Source of the DNA: Marthasterias glacialis | Taxonomy: Eukaryota; Echinodermata; Asteroidea; Forcipulatida; Asteriidae | DNA: 64,000 nt | Direction of reading: 5' to 3' | Assembly (NCBI GenBank): GCA_911728455.2 | Contig: OU452224.1 | Span: 4,340,001-4,404,000, forward strand | Notes under the pieces: model-generated | The model's database searches: none | What the model saw: only the letters and a program-made list of their open reading frames with translations | What the model was told of the DNA's origin: nothing | Shown here: in pieces, positions 24,401-37,106 of the stretch | How positions within the stretch are numbered: the first letter of the stretch is position 1 | Layout: each line of letters begins with the position of its first letter | Made by a program: the position numbers and the translations under genes

Positions 24401-25352
24401 GGTTGCGGGATAAACAGGGAGGTTGCCAGGGACCGCTGAAGGAGGACACCCCGAGGATGTCCAGTGCATAGGGACATGCTGTGTGTGCGTCAACAATAGC
24501 CAAGGATGCTACGTGTGTACTGGATCGAAGCCAGCCCATAAAAAAAAAACGCCGAAAAAAGAAGTCGGCAGCACAACGGCCAATAACTCCAGAAATAATG
24601 GGGCTAGAGAGAAATTTCTTGTACATGCAGTTAGCTACCATAGTCCTGCATCCGAAAATCTGGTTTTCCCGGCCAGCCAGGGCCATCTTCCGCCTTGAAA
24701 CGACCAGGGAGCGGGGCTGCTCCGAGTGCGCTTCAAACGCCTGTCTTATGGCACTTTTGTACACGAAGCTGTAACAGAGTGAAAACAAGACTTAGCAACG
24801 ACGCTATCTCCCAAAGTATTGGCGGGAAACTGACAAGTCTGACACTGTTGAAAAGCCCTGCTCATGGGCTTTCCGAAAATGCCGGTCTTGGGGCTGCGGG
24901 ATAAACAGGGACGTTGCCAGGGACCGCCGAAGGAGGACACCCCGAGGATGTCCAGTGCATACGGCCATGCTGTGTGTACGTCAACAATAGCCATGGCTGC
25001 TACGTGTGTACTGGATCGAAGCCAGCAAAAAATAAAAACGCCGAAAAAAGAAGTCAGTGGCGCCACGGCTAATTACTCCAGAAATAATGGGGCTAGAGAG
25101 AAATTTCTTGTACCTGCAGTCAGCTACCATAGTCCTGCATCCGAAAATCTGGTTTTCCCGGCCAGCCAGGGCCATCTTCCGCCTTGAAACGACCAGGGAG
25201 CGGGGCTGCTCCGAGTGCGCTTCAAACGCCTGTCTAGAGGCACTTTTGTACACGAAGCTGTAACAGAGTGAAAACAAGACTTAGCAACGACGCTATCTCC
25301 CAAAGTATTGGCGGGAAACTGACAAGTCTGACACTGTTGAAAAGCCCTGCTC
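18500..25352. repeat. ~6.4-6.9-kb higher-order repeat, copy 2, rearranged at its right end
   Basis: Anchors 18,500, 18,989, 19,476, 19,967, 20,461, 20,948, 21,436, 21,929 and 22,419 match copy 1 at +6,365 to +6,373. At 22,912 the monomer is a hybrid: it starts like the 16,547 type (GAAAACGCCGG) and continues like the 17,034 type (ATGTTCAGTGC, CTGTTTGGCG). A dimer of about 976 bp then occurs twice (22,912/23,397 and 23,888/24,373) where copy 1 has it once. The 18,011-type monomer follows at 24,864. Hybrid plus extra dimer is the expected result of out-of-register exchange. Confidence 0.88.
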
Positions 25353-28300
25353 ATGGGCTTTCCAAAAATGCCGGTCTTGGGGCTGCGGGATAAACAGGGA
25401 GGTTGCCAGGGACCGCGGAAGGAGGACACCCCGAGGATGTCCAGTGCATACGGACATGCTGTTTGGCGTCAACAATAGCCAAGGCTACTACGTGTGTACT
25501 GGATCGAAGCCAGCAAAAAAAAACGCCGAAAAAAGAAGTCGGTGGCGCCACGGCTAATTACTCCAGAAATAATGGGGCTAGAGAGAAATTTCTTGTACCT
25601 GCAGTCAGCTACCATAGTCCTGCATCCGAAAATCTGGTTTTCCCGGCCAGCCAGGGCCATCTTCCGCCTTGAAACGACCGGGAGCGGGGCTGCTCCGAGT
25701 GCGCTTCCAACGCCTGTTTAATGGCACTTTTGTACACGAAGCTGTAACAGAGTGAAAACAAGACTTAGCAACGACTCTATCTCCCAAAGTATTGGCGGGA
25801 AACTGACAGGTCTGACACTGTTGAAAAGCCCTGCTCATGGGCTTTCCGAAAATGCCGGTCTTGGGGCTGCAGAATAAACAGGGAGGTTGCCAGGGACCGC
25901 CGAAGGAGGACACCCCGAGGATGTCCAGTGCATACGGCCATGCTGTGTGTACGTCAACAATAGCCATGGCTGCTACGTGTGTACTGGATCGAAGCCAGCA
26001 AAAAAAAAAAAAAAAAACGCCGAAAAAAGAAGTCGGCAGCACCACGGCTAATAACTCCAGAAATAATGGGGCTAGAGAGAAATTTCCTGTACCTGCAGTC
26101 AGCTACCATAGTCCTGCATCCGAAAATCTGGTTTTCCCGGCCAGCCAGGGCCATCTTCCGCCTTGAAACGACCATGGAGCGGGGCTGCTCCGAGTGCGCT
26201 TCAAACGCCTGTCTAATGGCACTTTTGTACACAAAGCTGTAACAGAGTGAAAACAAGACTTAGCAACGACGCTATCTCCAAAAGTATTGGCGGTAAACTG
26301 ACAAGTCTGACACTGTTGAAAAGCCCTGCTCATGGGCTTTCCGAAAATGCCGGTCTTGGGGCTGCGGGATAAACAGGGAGGTTGCCAGGGACCGCCGAAG
26401 GAGGACATCCCGAGGATGTCCAGTGCATACGGCCATGCTGTGTGTACGTCAACAATAGCCATGGCTGCTACGTGTGTACTGGATCGAAGCCAGCAAAAAA
26501 AAAAAAAAAAAACGCCAAATAATAAAAGTCGGTGGCGCCACGGCTAATAACTACAGAATTAATGGGGCTAGAGAGAAATTTCTTTTACCTGCAGTCAGCT
26601 ACCATAGTCCTGCATCCGAAAATCTGGTTTTCCCGGCCAGCCAGGGCCATCTTCCGCCTTGAAAGACCAGAGAGCGGGGCTGCTCCGAGTGCGCTTGAAA
26701 CGCCTGTCTAATGGCACTTTTGTACACAAAGCTGTAACAGAGTGAAAACAAGAATTAGCAACGACGCTATCTCCCAAAGTATTGGCGGGAAACTGACAAG
26801 TCTGACACTGTTGAAAAGCCCTGCTCATGGGCTTTCCGAAAATGCCAGTCTTGGGGCTGCGGGATAAACAGGGAGGTGGCCAGGGACCGCGGAAGGAGGA
26901 CACCCCGAGGATGTCCAGTGCATAGGGACATGCTGTGTGTGCGTCAACAATAGCCATGGCTGCTATGTGTGTACTGGATCGAAGCCAGCAAAAAAAAAAA
27001 CGCCGAAAAAAGAAGTCGGCAGCACCACGGCCAATAACTCCAGAAATAATGGGGCTAGAGAGAAATTTCTTGTACCTGCAGTCAGCTACCATAGTCCTGC
27101 ATCCGAAAATCTGGTTTTCCCGGCCAGCCAGGGCCATCTTCTGCCTTGAAACGACCATGGAGCGGGGCTGCTCCGAGTGCGCTTCAAACGCCTGTCTAAT
27201 GGCACTTTTGTACACAAAGCTGTAACAGAGTGAAAACAAGACTTAGCAACGACGCTATCTCCAAAAGTATTGGCGGTAAACTGACAAGTCTGACACTGTT
27301 GAAAAGCCCTGCTCATGGGCTTTCCGAAAATGCCGGTCTTGGGGCTGCGGGATAAACAGGGAGGTTGCCAGGGACCGCCGAAGGAGGACACCCCGAGGAT
27401 GTCCAGTGCATACGGCCATGCTGTGTGTACGTCGACAATAGCCATGGCTGCTACGTGTGTACTTGATCGAAGCCAGCAAAAAAAAAAAAAAAAAACGCCA
27501 AATAATAAAAGTCGGTGGCGCCACGGCTAATAACTACAGAAATAATGGGGCTAGAGAGAAATTTCCTGTACCTGCAGTCAGCTACCATAGTCCTGCATCC
27601 GAAAATCTGGTTTTCCCGGCCAGCCAGGGCCATCTTCCGCCTTGAAACGACCAGGGAGCGGGGCTGCTCCGAGTGCGCTTCAAACGCCTGTCTAATGGCA
27701 CTTTTGTACACAAAGCTGTAACAGAGTGAAAACAAGACTTAGCAACGACGCTATCTCCAAAAGTATTGGCGGTAAACTGACAAGTCTGACACTGTTGAAA
27801 AGCCCTGCTCATGGGCTTTCCGAAAATGCCGGTCTTGGGGCTGCGGGATAAACAGGGAGGTTGCCAGGGACCGCGGAAGGAGGACACCCCGAGGATGTCC
27901 AGTGCATACGGCCATGCTGTGTGTACGTCGACAATAGCCATGGCTGCTACGTGTGTACTGGATCGAAGCCAGCAAAAAAAAAAAAAAAAAAACGCCAAAT
28001 AATAAAAGTCGGTGGCGCCACGGCTAATAACTACAGAAATAATGGGGCTAGAGAGAAATTTCTTTTACCTGCAGTCAGCTACCATAGTCCTGCATCCGAA
28101 AATCTGGTTTTCCCGGCCAGCCAGGGCCATCTTCCGCCTTGAAAGACCAGGGAGCGGGGCTGCTCCGAGTGCGCTTCAAACGCCTGTCTAATGGCACTTT
28201 TGTACACAAAGCTGTAACAGAGTGAAAACAAGAATTAGCAACGACGCTATCTCCCAAAGTATTGGCGGGAAACTGACAAGTCTGACACTGTTGAAAAGCC

Positions 28301-30273
28301 CTGCTCATGGGCTTTCCGAAAATGCCGGTCTTGGGGCTGCGGGATAAACAGGGAGGTGGCCAGGGACCGCGGAAGGAGGACACCCCGAGGATGTCCAGTG
28401 CATAGGGACATGCTGTGTGTGCGTCAACAATAGCCATGGCTGCTATGTGTGTACTGGATCGAAGCCAGCAAAAAAAAAAAACGCCGAAAAAAAAAGTCGG
28501 CAGCACCACGGCCAATAACTCCAGAAATAATGGGGCTAGAGAGAAATTTCTTGTACCTGCAGTCAGCTACCATAGTCCTGCATCCGAAAATCTGGTTTTC
28601 CCGGCCAGCCAGGGCCATCTTCCGCCTTGAAACGACCATGGAGCGGGGCTGCTCCGAGTGCGCTTCAAACGCCTGTCTAATGGCACTTTTGTACACAAAG
28701 CTGTAACAGAGTGAAAACAAGACTTAGCAACGACGCTATCTCCAAAAGTATTGGCGGTAAACTGACAAGTCTGACACTGTTGAAAAGCCCTGCTCATGGG
28801 CTTTCCGAAAATGCCGGTCTTGGGGCTGCGGGATAAACAGGGAGGTTGCCAGGGACCGCGGAAGGAGGACACCCCGAGGATGTCCAGTGCATACGGCCAT
28901 GCTGTGTGTACGTCGACAATAGCCATGGCTGCTACGTGTGTACTAGATCGAAGCCAGCAAAAAAAAAAAAAAAAAACGCCAAATAATAAAAGTCGGTGGC
29001 GCCACGGCTAATAACTACAGAAATAATGGGGCTAGAGAGAAATTTCTTGTACCTGCAGTCAGCTACCATAGTCCTGCATCCGCAAATCTGGTTTTCCCGG
29101 CCAGCCAGGGCCATCTTCCGCCTTGAAAGACCAGGGAGCGGGGCTGCTCCGAGTGCGCTTCAAACGCCTTTCTAATGGCACTTTTGTACACAAAGCTGTA
29201 AAAGAGTGAAAACAAGAATTAGCAACGACGCTATCTCCCAAAGTATTGGCGGGAAACTGACAAGTCTGACACTGTTGAAAAGCCCTGCTCATGGGCTTTC
29301 CGAAAATGCCGGTCTTGGGGCTGCGGGATAAACAGGGAGGTGGCCAGGGACCGCGGAAGGAGGACACCCCGAGGATGTCCAGTGCATAGGGACATGCTGT
29401 GTGTGCGTCAACAATAGCCATGGCTGCTATGTGTGTACTGGATCGAAGCCAGCAAAAAAAAAAACGCCGAAAAAAGAAGTCGGCAGCACCACGGCCAATA
29501 ACTCCAGAAATAATGGGGCTAGAGAGAAATTACTTGTACCTGCAGTCAGCTACCATAGTCCTGCATCCGAAAATCTGGTTTTCCCGGCCAGCCAGGGCCA
29601 TCTTCCGCCTTGAAACGACCATGGAGCGGGGCTGCTCCGAGTGCGCTTCAAACGCCTGTCTAATGGCACTTTTGTACACAAAGCTGTAACAGAGTGAAAA
29701 CAAGACTTAGCAACGACGCTATCTCCAAAAGTATTGGCGGTAAACTGACAAGTCTGACACTGTTGAAAAGCCCTGCTCATGGGCTTTCCGAAAATGCCGG
29801 TCTTGGGGCTGCGGGATAAACAGGGAGGTTGCCAGGGACCGCCGAAGGAGGACACCCCGAGGATGTCCAGTGCATACGGCCATGCTGTGTGTACGTCAAC
29901 AATAGCCATGGCTGCTACGTGTGTACTGGATCGAAGCCAGCAAAAAAAAAAAAAAAAAACGCCAAATAATAAAAGTCGGTGGCGCCACGGCTAATAACTA
30001 CAGAAATAATGGGGCTAGAGAGAAATTTCTTTTACCTGCAGTCAGCTACCATAGTCCTGCATCCGAAAATCTGGTTTTCCCGGCCAGCCAGGGCCATCTT
30101 CCGCCTTGAAAGACCAGGGAGCGGGGCTGCTCCGAGTGCGCTTCAAACGCCTGTCTAATGGCACTTTTGTACACAAAGCTGTAACAGAGTGAAAACAAGA
30201 ATTAGCAACGACGCTATTTCCCAAAGTATTGGCGGGAAACTGACAAGTCTGACACTGTTGAAAAGCCCTGCTC
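25353..30273. repeat. ~984-bp satellite dimer array
   Basis: Anchors: 25,353, 25,837, 26,332, 26,827, 27,315, 27,811, 28,307, 28,796, 29,291 and 29,779. Two types alternate. One has a long A-tract (about 17-19 A), CGCCAAATAATAAAAG and GGTGGCGCCACGG. The other has CAGGGAGGTGGCCAGGG, CATAGGGACATG and GCTATGTGTG. Pairs start at 26,332, 27,811 and 28,796 (983-985 bp); 27,315 is an extra long-A monomer that breaks the alternation. Several copies share GAAAGACCAG, a 2-bp loss from GAAACGACCAG. Confidence 0.85.
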
Positions 30274-32809
30274 ATGGGCTTTCCGAAAATGCCGGTCTTG
30301 GGGCTGCGGGAGAAACAGGGAGGTTGCCAGGGACCGCGGAAGGAGGACACCCCGAGGATGTCCAATCCATACGGACATGCTATGTGTACGTCAACAATAG
30401 CCATGGCTGCTACGTGTGTACTGGATCGAAGCAAGCAAACAAAAAAAAAAAAAAACGCCAAATAATAAAAGTCGGTGGCGCCACGGCTAATAACTACAGA
30501 AATAATGGGGCTAGAGAGAAATTTCTTGTACCTGCAGTCAGCTACCATAGTCCTGCATCCGAAAATCTGGTTTTCCCGGCCAGCCAGGGCCATCTTCCGC
30601 CTTGAAACGACCAGGGAGCGGGGCTGCTCCGTGTGCGCTTCAAACGCCTGTCTAATGGCACTTTTGTACACGAAGCTGTAACAGAGTGAAAACAAGACTT
30701 AGCAACGACTCTATCTCTCAAAGTATTGGCGGGAAACTGACAAGTCTGACACTGTTGGAAAGCCCTGCTCATGGGCTTTCCGAAAATACCGGTCTTGGGG
30801 CTGCAGGATAAACAGGGAGGTTGCCAGGGACCGCGGAAGGAGGACACCCCGAGGATGTCAAGTGCATACGGACATGCTGTGTGTGCGTCAACAATAGCCA
30901 AGGCTACTACGTGTGTACTGGATCGAAGCCAGCCAAAATAAAAACGCCGAAAAAAGAAGTCGGTGGCGCCACGGCTAATAACTCCAGAAATAATGGGGCT
31001 AGAGAGAAATTTCTTGTACCTGCAGTCAGCTACCATAGTCCTGCATCCGAAAATCTGGATTTCCCGGCCAGCCAGGGCCATCTTCCGCCTTGAAACGACC
31101 AGGGAGCGGGGCTGCTCCGAGTGCGCTTCAAACGCCTGTCTAATGGCACTTTTGTACACGAAGCTGTAACAGAGTGAAAACAAGACTTAGCAACTACTCT
31201 ATCTCTCAAAGTATTGGCGGGAAACTGACAAGTCTGACACTGTTGGAAAGCCCTGCTCATGGGCTTTCCGAAAATACCGGTCTTGGGGCTGCGGGATAAA
31301 CAGGGAGGTTGCCAGGGACCGCGGAAGGAGGACACCCCGAGGATGTCAAGTGCATACGGACATACTGTGTGTGCGTCAACAATAGCCAAGGCTGCTACGT
31401 GTGTACTGGATCGAAGCCAGCAAAAAAAAAAAACGCCGAAAAAAGAAGTCGGCAGCACCACGGCCAATAACTCCAGAAATAACGGGGCTAGAGAGAAATT
31501 TCCTGTACCTGCAGTTTGCTACCATAGTCCTGCATCCGAAAATCGAAGCAAGCAAACAAAAAAAAAAAAAAAAACGCCAAATAATAAAAGTCGGTGGCGC
31601 CACGGCTAATAACTACAGAAATAATGGGGCTAGAGAGAAATTTCTTGTACCTGCAGTCAGCTACCATAGTCCTGCATCCGAAAATCTGGTTTTCCCGGCC
31701 AGCCAGGGCCATCTTCCGCCTTGAAACGACCAGGGAGCGGGGCTGCTCCGTGTGCGCTTCAAACGCCTGTCTAATGGCACTTTTGTACACGAAGCTGTAA
31801 CAGAGTGAAAACAAGACTTAGCAACGACTCTATCTCTCAAAGTATTGGCGGGAAACTGACAAGTCTGACACTGTTGGAAAGCCCTGCTCATGGGCTTTCC
31901 GAAAATACCGGTCTTGGGGCTGCAGGATAAACAGGGAGGTTGCCAGGGACCGCGGAAGGAGGACACCCCGAGGATGTCCAATCCATACGGACATGCTATG
32001 TGTACGTCAACAATAGCCATGGCTGCTACGTGTGTACTGGATCGAAGCAAGCAAACAAAAAAAAAAAAAAAACGCCAAATAATAAAAGTCGGTGGCGCCA
32101 CGGCTAATAACTACAGAAATAATGGGGCTAGAGAGAAATTTCTTGTACCTGCAGTCAGCTACCATAGTCCTGCATCCGAAAATCTGGATTTCCCGGCCAG
32201 CCAGGGCCATCTTCCGCCTTGAAACGACCAGGGAGCGGGGCTGCTCCGAGTGCGCTTCAAACGCCTGTCTAATGGCACTTTTGTACACGAAGCTGTAACA
32301 GAGTGAAAACAAGACTTAGCAACTACTCTATCTCTCAAAGTATTGGCGGGAAACTGACAAGTCTGACACTGTTGGAAAGCCCTGCTCATGGGCTTTCCGA
32401 AAATACCGGTCTTGGGGCTGCGGTATAAACAGGGAGGTTGCCAGGGACCGCGGAAGGAGGACACCCCGAGGATGTCAAGTGCATACGGACATACTGTGTG
32501 TGCGTCAACAATAGCCAAGGCTGCTACGTGTGTACTGGATCGAAGCCAGCAAAAAAAAAAAACGCCGAAAAAAGAAGTCGGCAGCACCACGGCCAATAAC
32601 TCCAGAAATAACGGGGCTAGAGAGAAATTTCCTGTACCTGCAGTTTGCTACCATAGTCCTGCATCCGAAAATCTGGTTTTCCCGGCCAGCCAGGGCCATC
32701 TTCCGCCTTGAAACGACCAGGGAGCGGGGCTGCTCCGAGTGCGCTTCAAACGCCTGTCTAATGGCACTTTTGTACACGAAGCTGTAACAGAGTAAAAACA
32801 AGACCTAGA
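30274..32809. repeat. ~1.12-kb repeated segment with an internal breakpoint
   Basis: Anchors: 30,274, 30,771, 31,259, 31,890 and 32,388. Anchor 30,771 pairs with 31,890 (+1,119) and 31,259 with 32,388 (+1,129). Shared variants include ATACCGGTC, GATGTCAAGTGC, TCTGGATTTCCC and CAGTTTGCTACC. The spacing 31,259-31,890 is 631 bp because of the joint at 31,542-31,544. The block ends where satellite reading GTAAAAACAAGACCTAG meets the truncated foldback element. Confidence 0.85.
31538..31550. other. Recombination joint inside the satellite
   Basis: GCATCCGAAAATC, the segment after the PstI site, runs directly into GAAGCAAGCAAAC, which normally precedes the A-tract. The two sides share ATC (31,542-31,544). 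The sequence therefore jumps back about 130 bp in monomer phase, either a partial tandem duplication or a larger deletion between neighbouring monomers. The 3-bp identity fits microhomology-mediated joining. Confidence 0.85.
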
Positions 32810-33367
32810 TGGGGTGATGTCATAGTTGCGGACAATGTGTTAGTGAACTAGGGAGTATGCAAGTGGCCCTGGTCCCATACAAATGGTTGTATACCAAAGA
32901 CATTCAATGCAGGAGCTTGGGTACCAGGCAGGTACATTGTGTATATGCCTGTACGTCTTGATTCCAGACTTGGTGCTTCAACCCCCCAGATCAATAGACA
33001 TTTTATTCAAAGGTATGCGACAATGGTATGCAATAAAATTCACGACATCGCGAATATATTCGCAGACGAGTGCGCACATATTCGCGATTTGGTTCACGAC
33101 ATTGCATACGTGTGCGCATATATTCGCGATTTGGTTCACGACATTGCATACGTGTGCGCATATATTCGCGATTTGGTTCACGACATTGCATACGTGTGCG
33201 CACACATTCGCGATTTGTTTCGCGACATTGCATACGTGTGCGCATATATTCGCGATTTGGTTCACGACATTGCATACGTGTGCGCACACATTCGCGAATT
33301 GTTTCACGACATTGCATACGTGTGCGCACACGTATGCGATGTGCGATGTCCCTTCAGGGCCACCATA
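32810..33367. mobile_element. Truncated foldback-like element, left arm missing
   Basis: This derivative keeps the ~196-bp centre (32,812-33,007) and the full 360-bp right arm (33,008-33,367). It then has CCCCGA (33,368-33,373) and continuing satellite. On the left, satellite up to AAGACCTAG (about 32,808) joins TGGGGTGATGTC. In intact copies TG are the last two bases of the left arm, so the break lies within about 2 bp of the arm/loop boundary. Compared with an intact insertion, the left arm and about 150 bp of flanking satellite are absent. No coding sequence for a transposase is present. Confidence 0.9.
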
Positions 33368-33373
33368 CCCCGA

Positions 33374-36300
33374 GGATGTCAAGTGCATACGGACATGCTG
33401 TGTGTGCGTTAACAATAGCCAAGGATGCTACGTGTGTACTGGATCGAAGCGAGCCCATAAAAAAAACGCCGAAAAAAAAGTCGGCAGCACCACGGCCAAT
33501 AACTCCAAAAATAATGGGGCTAGAGAACAATTTATTGTACATGCAGTTAGCTACCATAGTCCTGCATCTGCAAATCTGGTTTTCCCGGCCAGCCAGGGCC
33601 ATCTTCCGCCTTGAAACGACCAGGGAGCGGGGCTGCTCCGAGTGCGCTTCCAACGCCTGTCTATTGGCACTTTTGCACACGAAGCTGTAACAGAGTGAAA
33701 ACAAGACTTAGCAACGACTCTATCTCCCAAAGTATTGGCGAGAAACTGACAAGTCAAACACTGTTGGAAAGCCCTGATTATGGGCTTTCCGAAAATGCGG
33801 GTCTTGGGCTGTGGCATGAACAGGAAGGTTGCCAGGGACCGCGGAAAGAGGACACCCCGACGATGTCTAGTGCATACGGACATGCTGTGTGTGCGTCAAC
33901 AATAGCCAAGGCTGCTACGTGTGTACTGGATCGAAGCCAGCAAAAAAAAAAAAACGCCGAAAAAAGAAGTCGGCAGCACCACGGCTAATAACTACAGAAA
34001 TAATGGGGCTAGAGAGAAATTTTTTGTACCTGCAGTCAGCTACCATTGTCCTGCATCCGAAAATTTTGTTTTCCCGGCCAGCCAGGGCCGTCTTCCGCCT
34101 TGAAACGACCAGGGAGCGGGGCTGCTCTGAGTGCGCTTCAAACGCCTGTCTAATGGCACTTTTGTACACGAAGCTGTAACAGAGTGAAAACAAGACTTAG
34201 CAACGACTCTATCTCCCAAAGTATTGGCGGGAAACTGACAAGTTTGACACTGTTGAAAAGCCCTGCTCATGGGCTTTCCAAAAATGCCGGTCTTGGGGCT
34301 GCGGTATAAACAGGGAGGTTGCCACGGACCGCGGAAGGAGGACACCCCGAGGATGTCAAGTGCATACGGACTTGCTGTGTGTGCGTCAACAATAGCCATG
34401 GCTGCTAAGTGTGTACTGGATCGAAGCCAGCAAAAAAATAAAATAAAAAAGCGGAAAAAAGAAGTCGGCAGCACCACGGCCAATAACTCCAGAAATAATG
34501 GGGCTAGAGAGAAATTTCTTGTACCTGCAGTTAGCTACCATAGTCCTGCATCCGAAAATTTTGTTTTCCCGGCCAGCCAGGGCCGTCTTCCGCTTTGAAA
34601 TGACCAGGGAGCGGGGCTGCTCCGAGTGCCCTTCAAACGCTTGTCTAATGGCACTTTTGTACACGAAGCTGTAACAGAGTAAAAACAAGACTTAGCAACG
34701 ACTCTATCTCCCAAAGTATTGGCGGGAAACTGACAAGTCTGACACTGTTGAAAGGCCCTGCTCATGAGCTTTCCGAAAATGCCGGTCTTGGGGCTGCGGG
34801 ATAAACAGGGAGGTTGCCAGGGACCGCGGAAGGAGGACACCCCGAGGATGTCCAGTGCATACGGACATGCTGTGTGTACGTCAAAAAAAGCCATGGCTGC
34901 TACGTGTGTACTGGATCGAAGCCAGCAAAAAAATAATAAAAACGCCGAAAAAAGAAGTCGGCAGCACCACGGCTAATAACTACAGAAATAATGGGGCTAG
35001 AGAGAAATTTCTTGTACCTGCAGTCAGCTACCATAGTCCTGCATCCGAAAATCTGGTTGTCCCGGCCAGCCAGAGCCATCTTCCGCCTTGAAACGACCAG
35101 GGAGCGGGGCTGCTCCGAGTGCGCTTCAAACGCCTGCCTAATGGCACTTTTGTACACGTAGCTATAACAGAGTGAAAACAAGACTCAGCAACGACTCTAT
35201 CTCCCAAAGTATTGGCGGGAAACTGACAAGTCTGACACTGTCGGAAAGCCCTGCTCATGGGCTTTCCGAAAATGACGGTCTTGGAGCTGCGGGATAAACA
35301 GGGAGGTTGTCAGGGACCGCGGAAGGGGGACACCCCGAGGATAATCAGTGCATACGGACATGCTGTGTGTGCGTCAACAATAGCCAAGGATGCTACGTGT
35401 GTACTGGATCAAAGCGAGCCCATAAAAAAAACGCCGAAAAAAGAAGTCGGCAGCACCACGGCCAATAACTCCAGAAATAATGGGGCTAGAGAACAATTTA
35501 TTGTACATGCAGTTAGCTACCATAGTCCTGCATCTGCAAATCTGGTTTTCCCGGCCAGCCAGGGCCATCTTCCGCCTTGAAACGACCAGGGAGCGGGGCT
35601 GCTCCGAGTGCGCTTCCAACGCCTGTCTATTGGCACTTTTGCACACGAAGCTGTAACAGAGTGAAAACAAGACTTAGCAACGACTCTATCTCCCAAAGTA
35701 TTGGCGAGAAACTGACAAGTCCAACACTGTTGGAAAGCCCTGATTATGGGCTTTCCGAAAATGCGGGTCTTGGGCTGTGGCATGAACAGGAAGGTTGCCA
35801 GGGACCGCGGAAGGAGGACACCCCGAGGATGTCCAGTGCATACGGACATGCTGTTCGTACGTCAACAAAAGCTATGGCTGCTACGTGTGTACTGGATCGA
35901 AGCCAGCAAAAAAATAATAAAAACGCCGAAAAAAGAAGTCGGCAGCACCACGGCTAATAACTACAGAAATAATGGGGCTAGAGAGAAATTTCTTGTACCT
36001 GCAGTTAGCTACCATAGTCCTGCATCCGAAAATCTGGTTGTCCCGGCCAGCCAGAGCCTTCTTCCGCCTTGAAACGACCAGGGAGCGGGGCTGCTCCGAG
36101 TGCGCTTCAAACGCCTGCCTAATGGCACTTTTGTACACGTAGCTATAACAGAGTGAAAACAAGACTTAGCAACGACTCTATCTCCCAAAGTATTGGCGGG
36201 AAACTGACAAGTCTGACACTGTCGGAAAGCCCTGCTCATGGGCTTTCCGAAAATGACGGTCTTGGGGCTGCGGGATAAACAGGGAGGTTGCCAGGGACCG

Positions 36301-36808
36301 CCGAAGGAGGACACCCCAAGGATGTCCAGTGCATACGGACATGCTGTGTGTGCGTCAACAATAGCCATGGCTGCTACGTGTGTACTGGATAGAAGCCAGC
36401 AAAAAAATAAAATAAAAAAGCGGAAAAAAGAAGTCGGCAGCACCACGGCCAATAACTCCAAAAATAATGGGGCTAGAGAGAAATTTCTTGTACCTGCAGT
36501 TAGCTACCATAGTCCTGCATCCGAAAATCTGGTTGTCCCGGCCAGCCAGAGCCATCTTCCGCCTTGAAACGACCATGGAGCGGGGCTGCTCCGAGTGCGC
36601 TTCAAACGCCTGTCTAATGGCACTTTTGTACACGAAGCTGTAACAGAGTGAAAACAAGACTCAGCAAAGACGCTATCTCCCAAAGTATTGGCGGGAAACT
36701 GACAAGTCTGACACTGTTGAAAAGCCCTGCTCATGGGCTTTCCAAAAATGCCGGTCTTGGGGCTGCGGAATAAACAGGGAGGTTACCAGGGACCGCGGAA
36801 GGAGGACA
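33374..36808. repeat. Satellite segment between truncated and first intact foldback
   Basis: Just over seven monomers start at the phase GGATGTCAAGTGC and end at GAGGACA before the left target-site copy. Some monomers have a different 3' core: AGAACAATTTATTGTACATGCAG (split around 33,524-33,546) instead of AGAGAAATTTCTTGTACCTGCAG, together with CCCATAAAAAAAACGCC. They lack the PstI site. The same core is at 35,487-35,512, 37,887-37,912, 39,851-39,876, 42,250-42,275 and 44,218-44,243. Confidence 0.9.
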
Positions 36809-36814
36809 CCCCGA
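36809..36814. other. Target-site duplication CCCCGA, left
   Basis: CCCCGA ends the left satellite flank (GAGGACACCCCGA). It recurs at 37,731-37,736 to start the right flank (CCCCGAGGATGTC). Joining the flanks with one copy removed restores the normal monomer. A 7-bp reading (ACCCCGA) is possible if the terminal A of the element is assigned to the duplication, but the symmetric TATGG/CCATA ends favour 6 bp. Confidence 0.85.
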
Positions 36815-36854
36815 TATGGTGGCCCTGAAGGGACATCGCACATCGCATACGTGT

Positions 36855-37106
36855 GCGCACACGTATGCAATGTCGTGAAACAATTCGCGAATGTGTGCGC
36901 ACACGTATGCAATGTCGTGAACCAAATCGCGAATATATGCGCACACGTATGCAATGTCGCGAAACAAATCGCGAATGTGTGCGCACACGTATGCAATGTC
37001 GTGAACCAAATCGCGAATATATGCGCACACGTATGCAATGTCGTGAATCAAATCGCGAATATATGCGCACACGTATGCAATGTCGTGAACCAAATCGCGA
37101 ATATGT
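36855..37106 (-). repeat. 42-bp subrepeats in left arm of intact element 1
   Basis: Six 42-bp units fill this stretch in the inverse orientation of those in the right arm. Each reads, on the plus strand, GTGCGCACACGTATGC followed by AATGTCGTGAACCAAATCGC and GAATAT or GAATGT. The same array is at 41,217-41,468 in element 2. One unit carries the private GAATCA variant at 37,048. Confidence 0.92.

Noticed and set aside
32883-33614. 243-codon plus-strand frame with 14-residue repeats, and 206-codon versions at 37,246 and 41,608
   Set aside because: It runs from the foldback centre through the 42-bp subrepeats into satellite. Units of 42 bp stay open in any frame lacking a stop, and similar-length frames exist in other frames and on the other strand.
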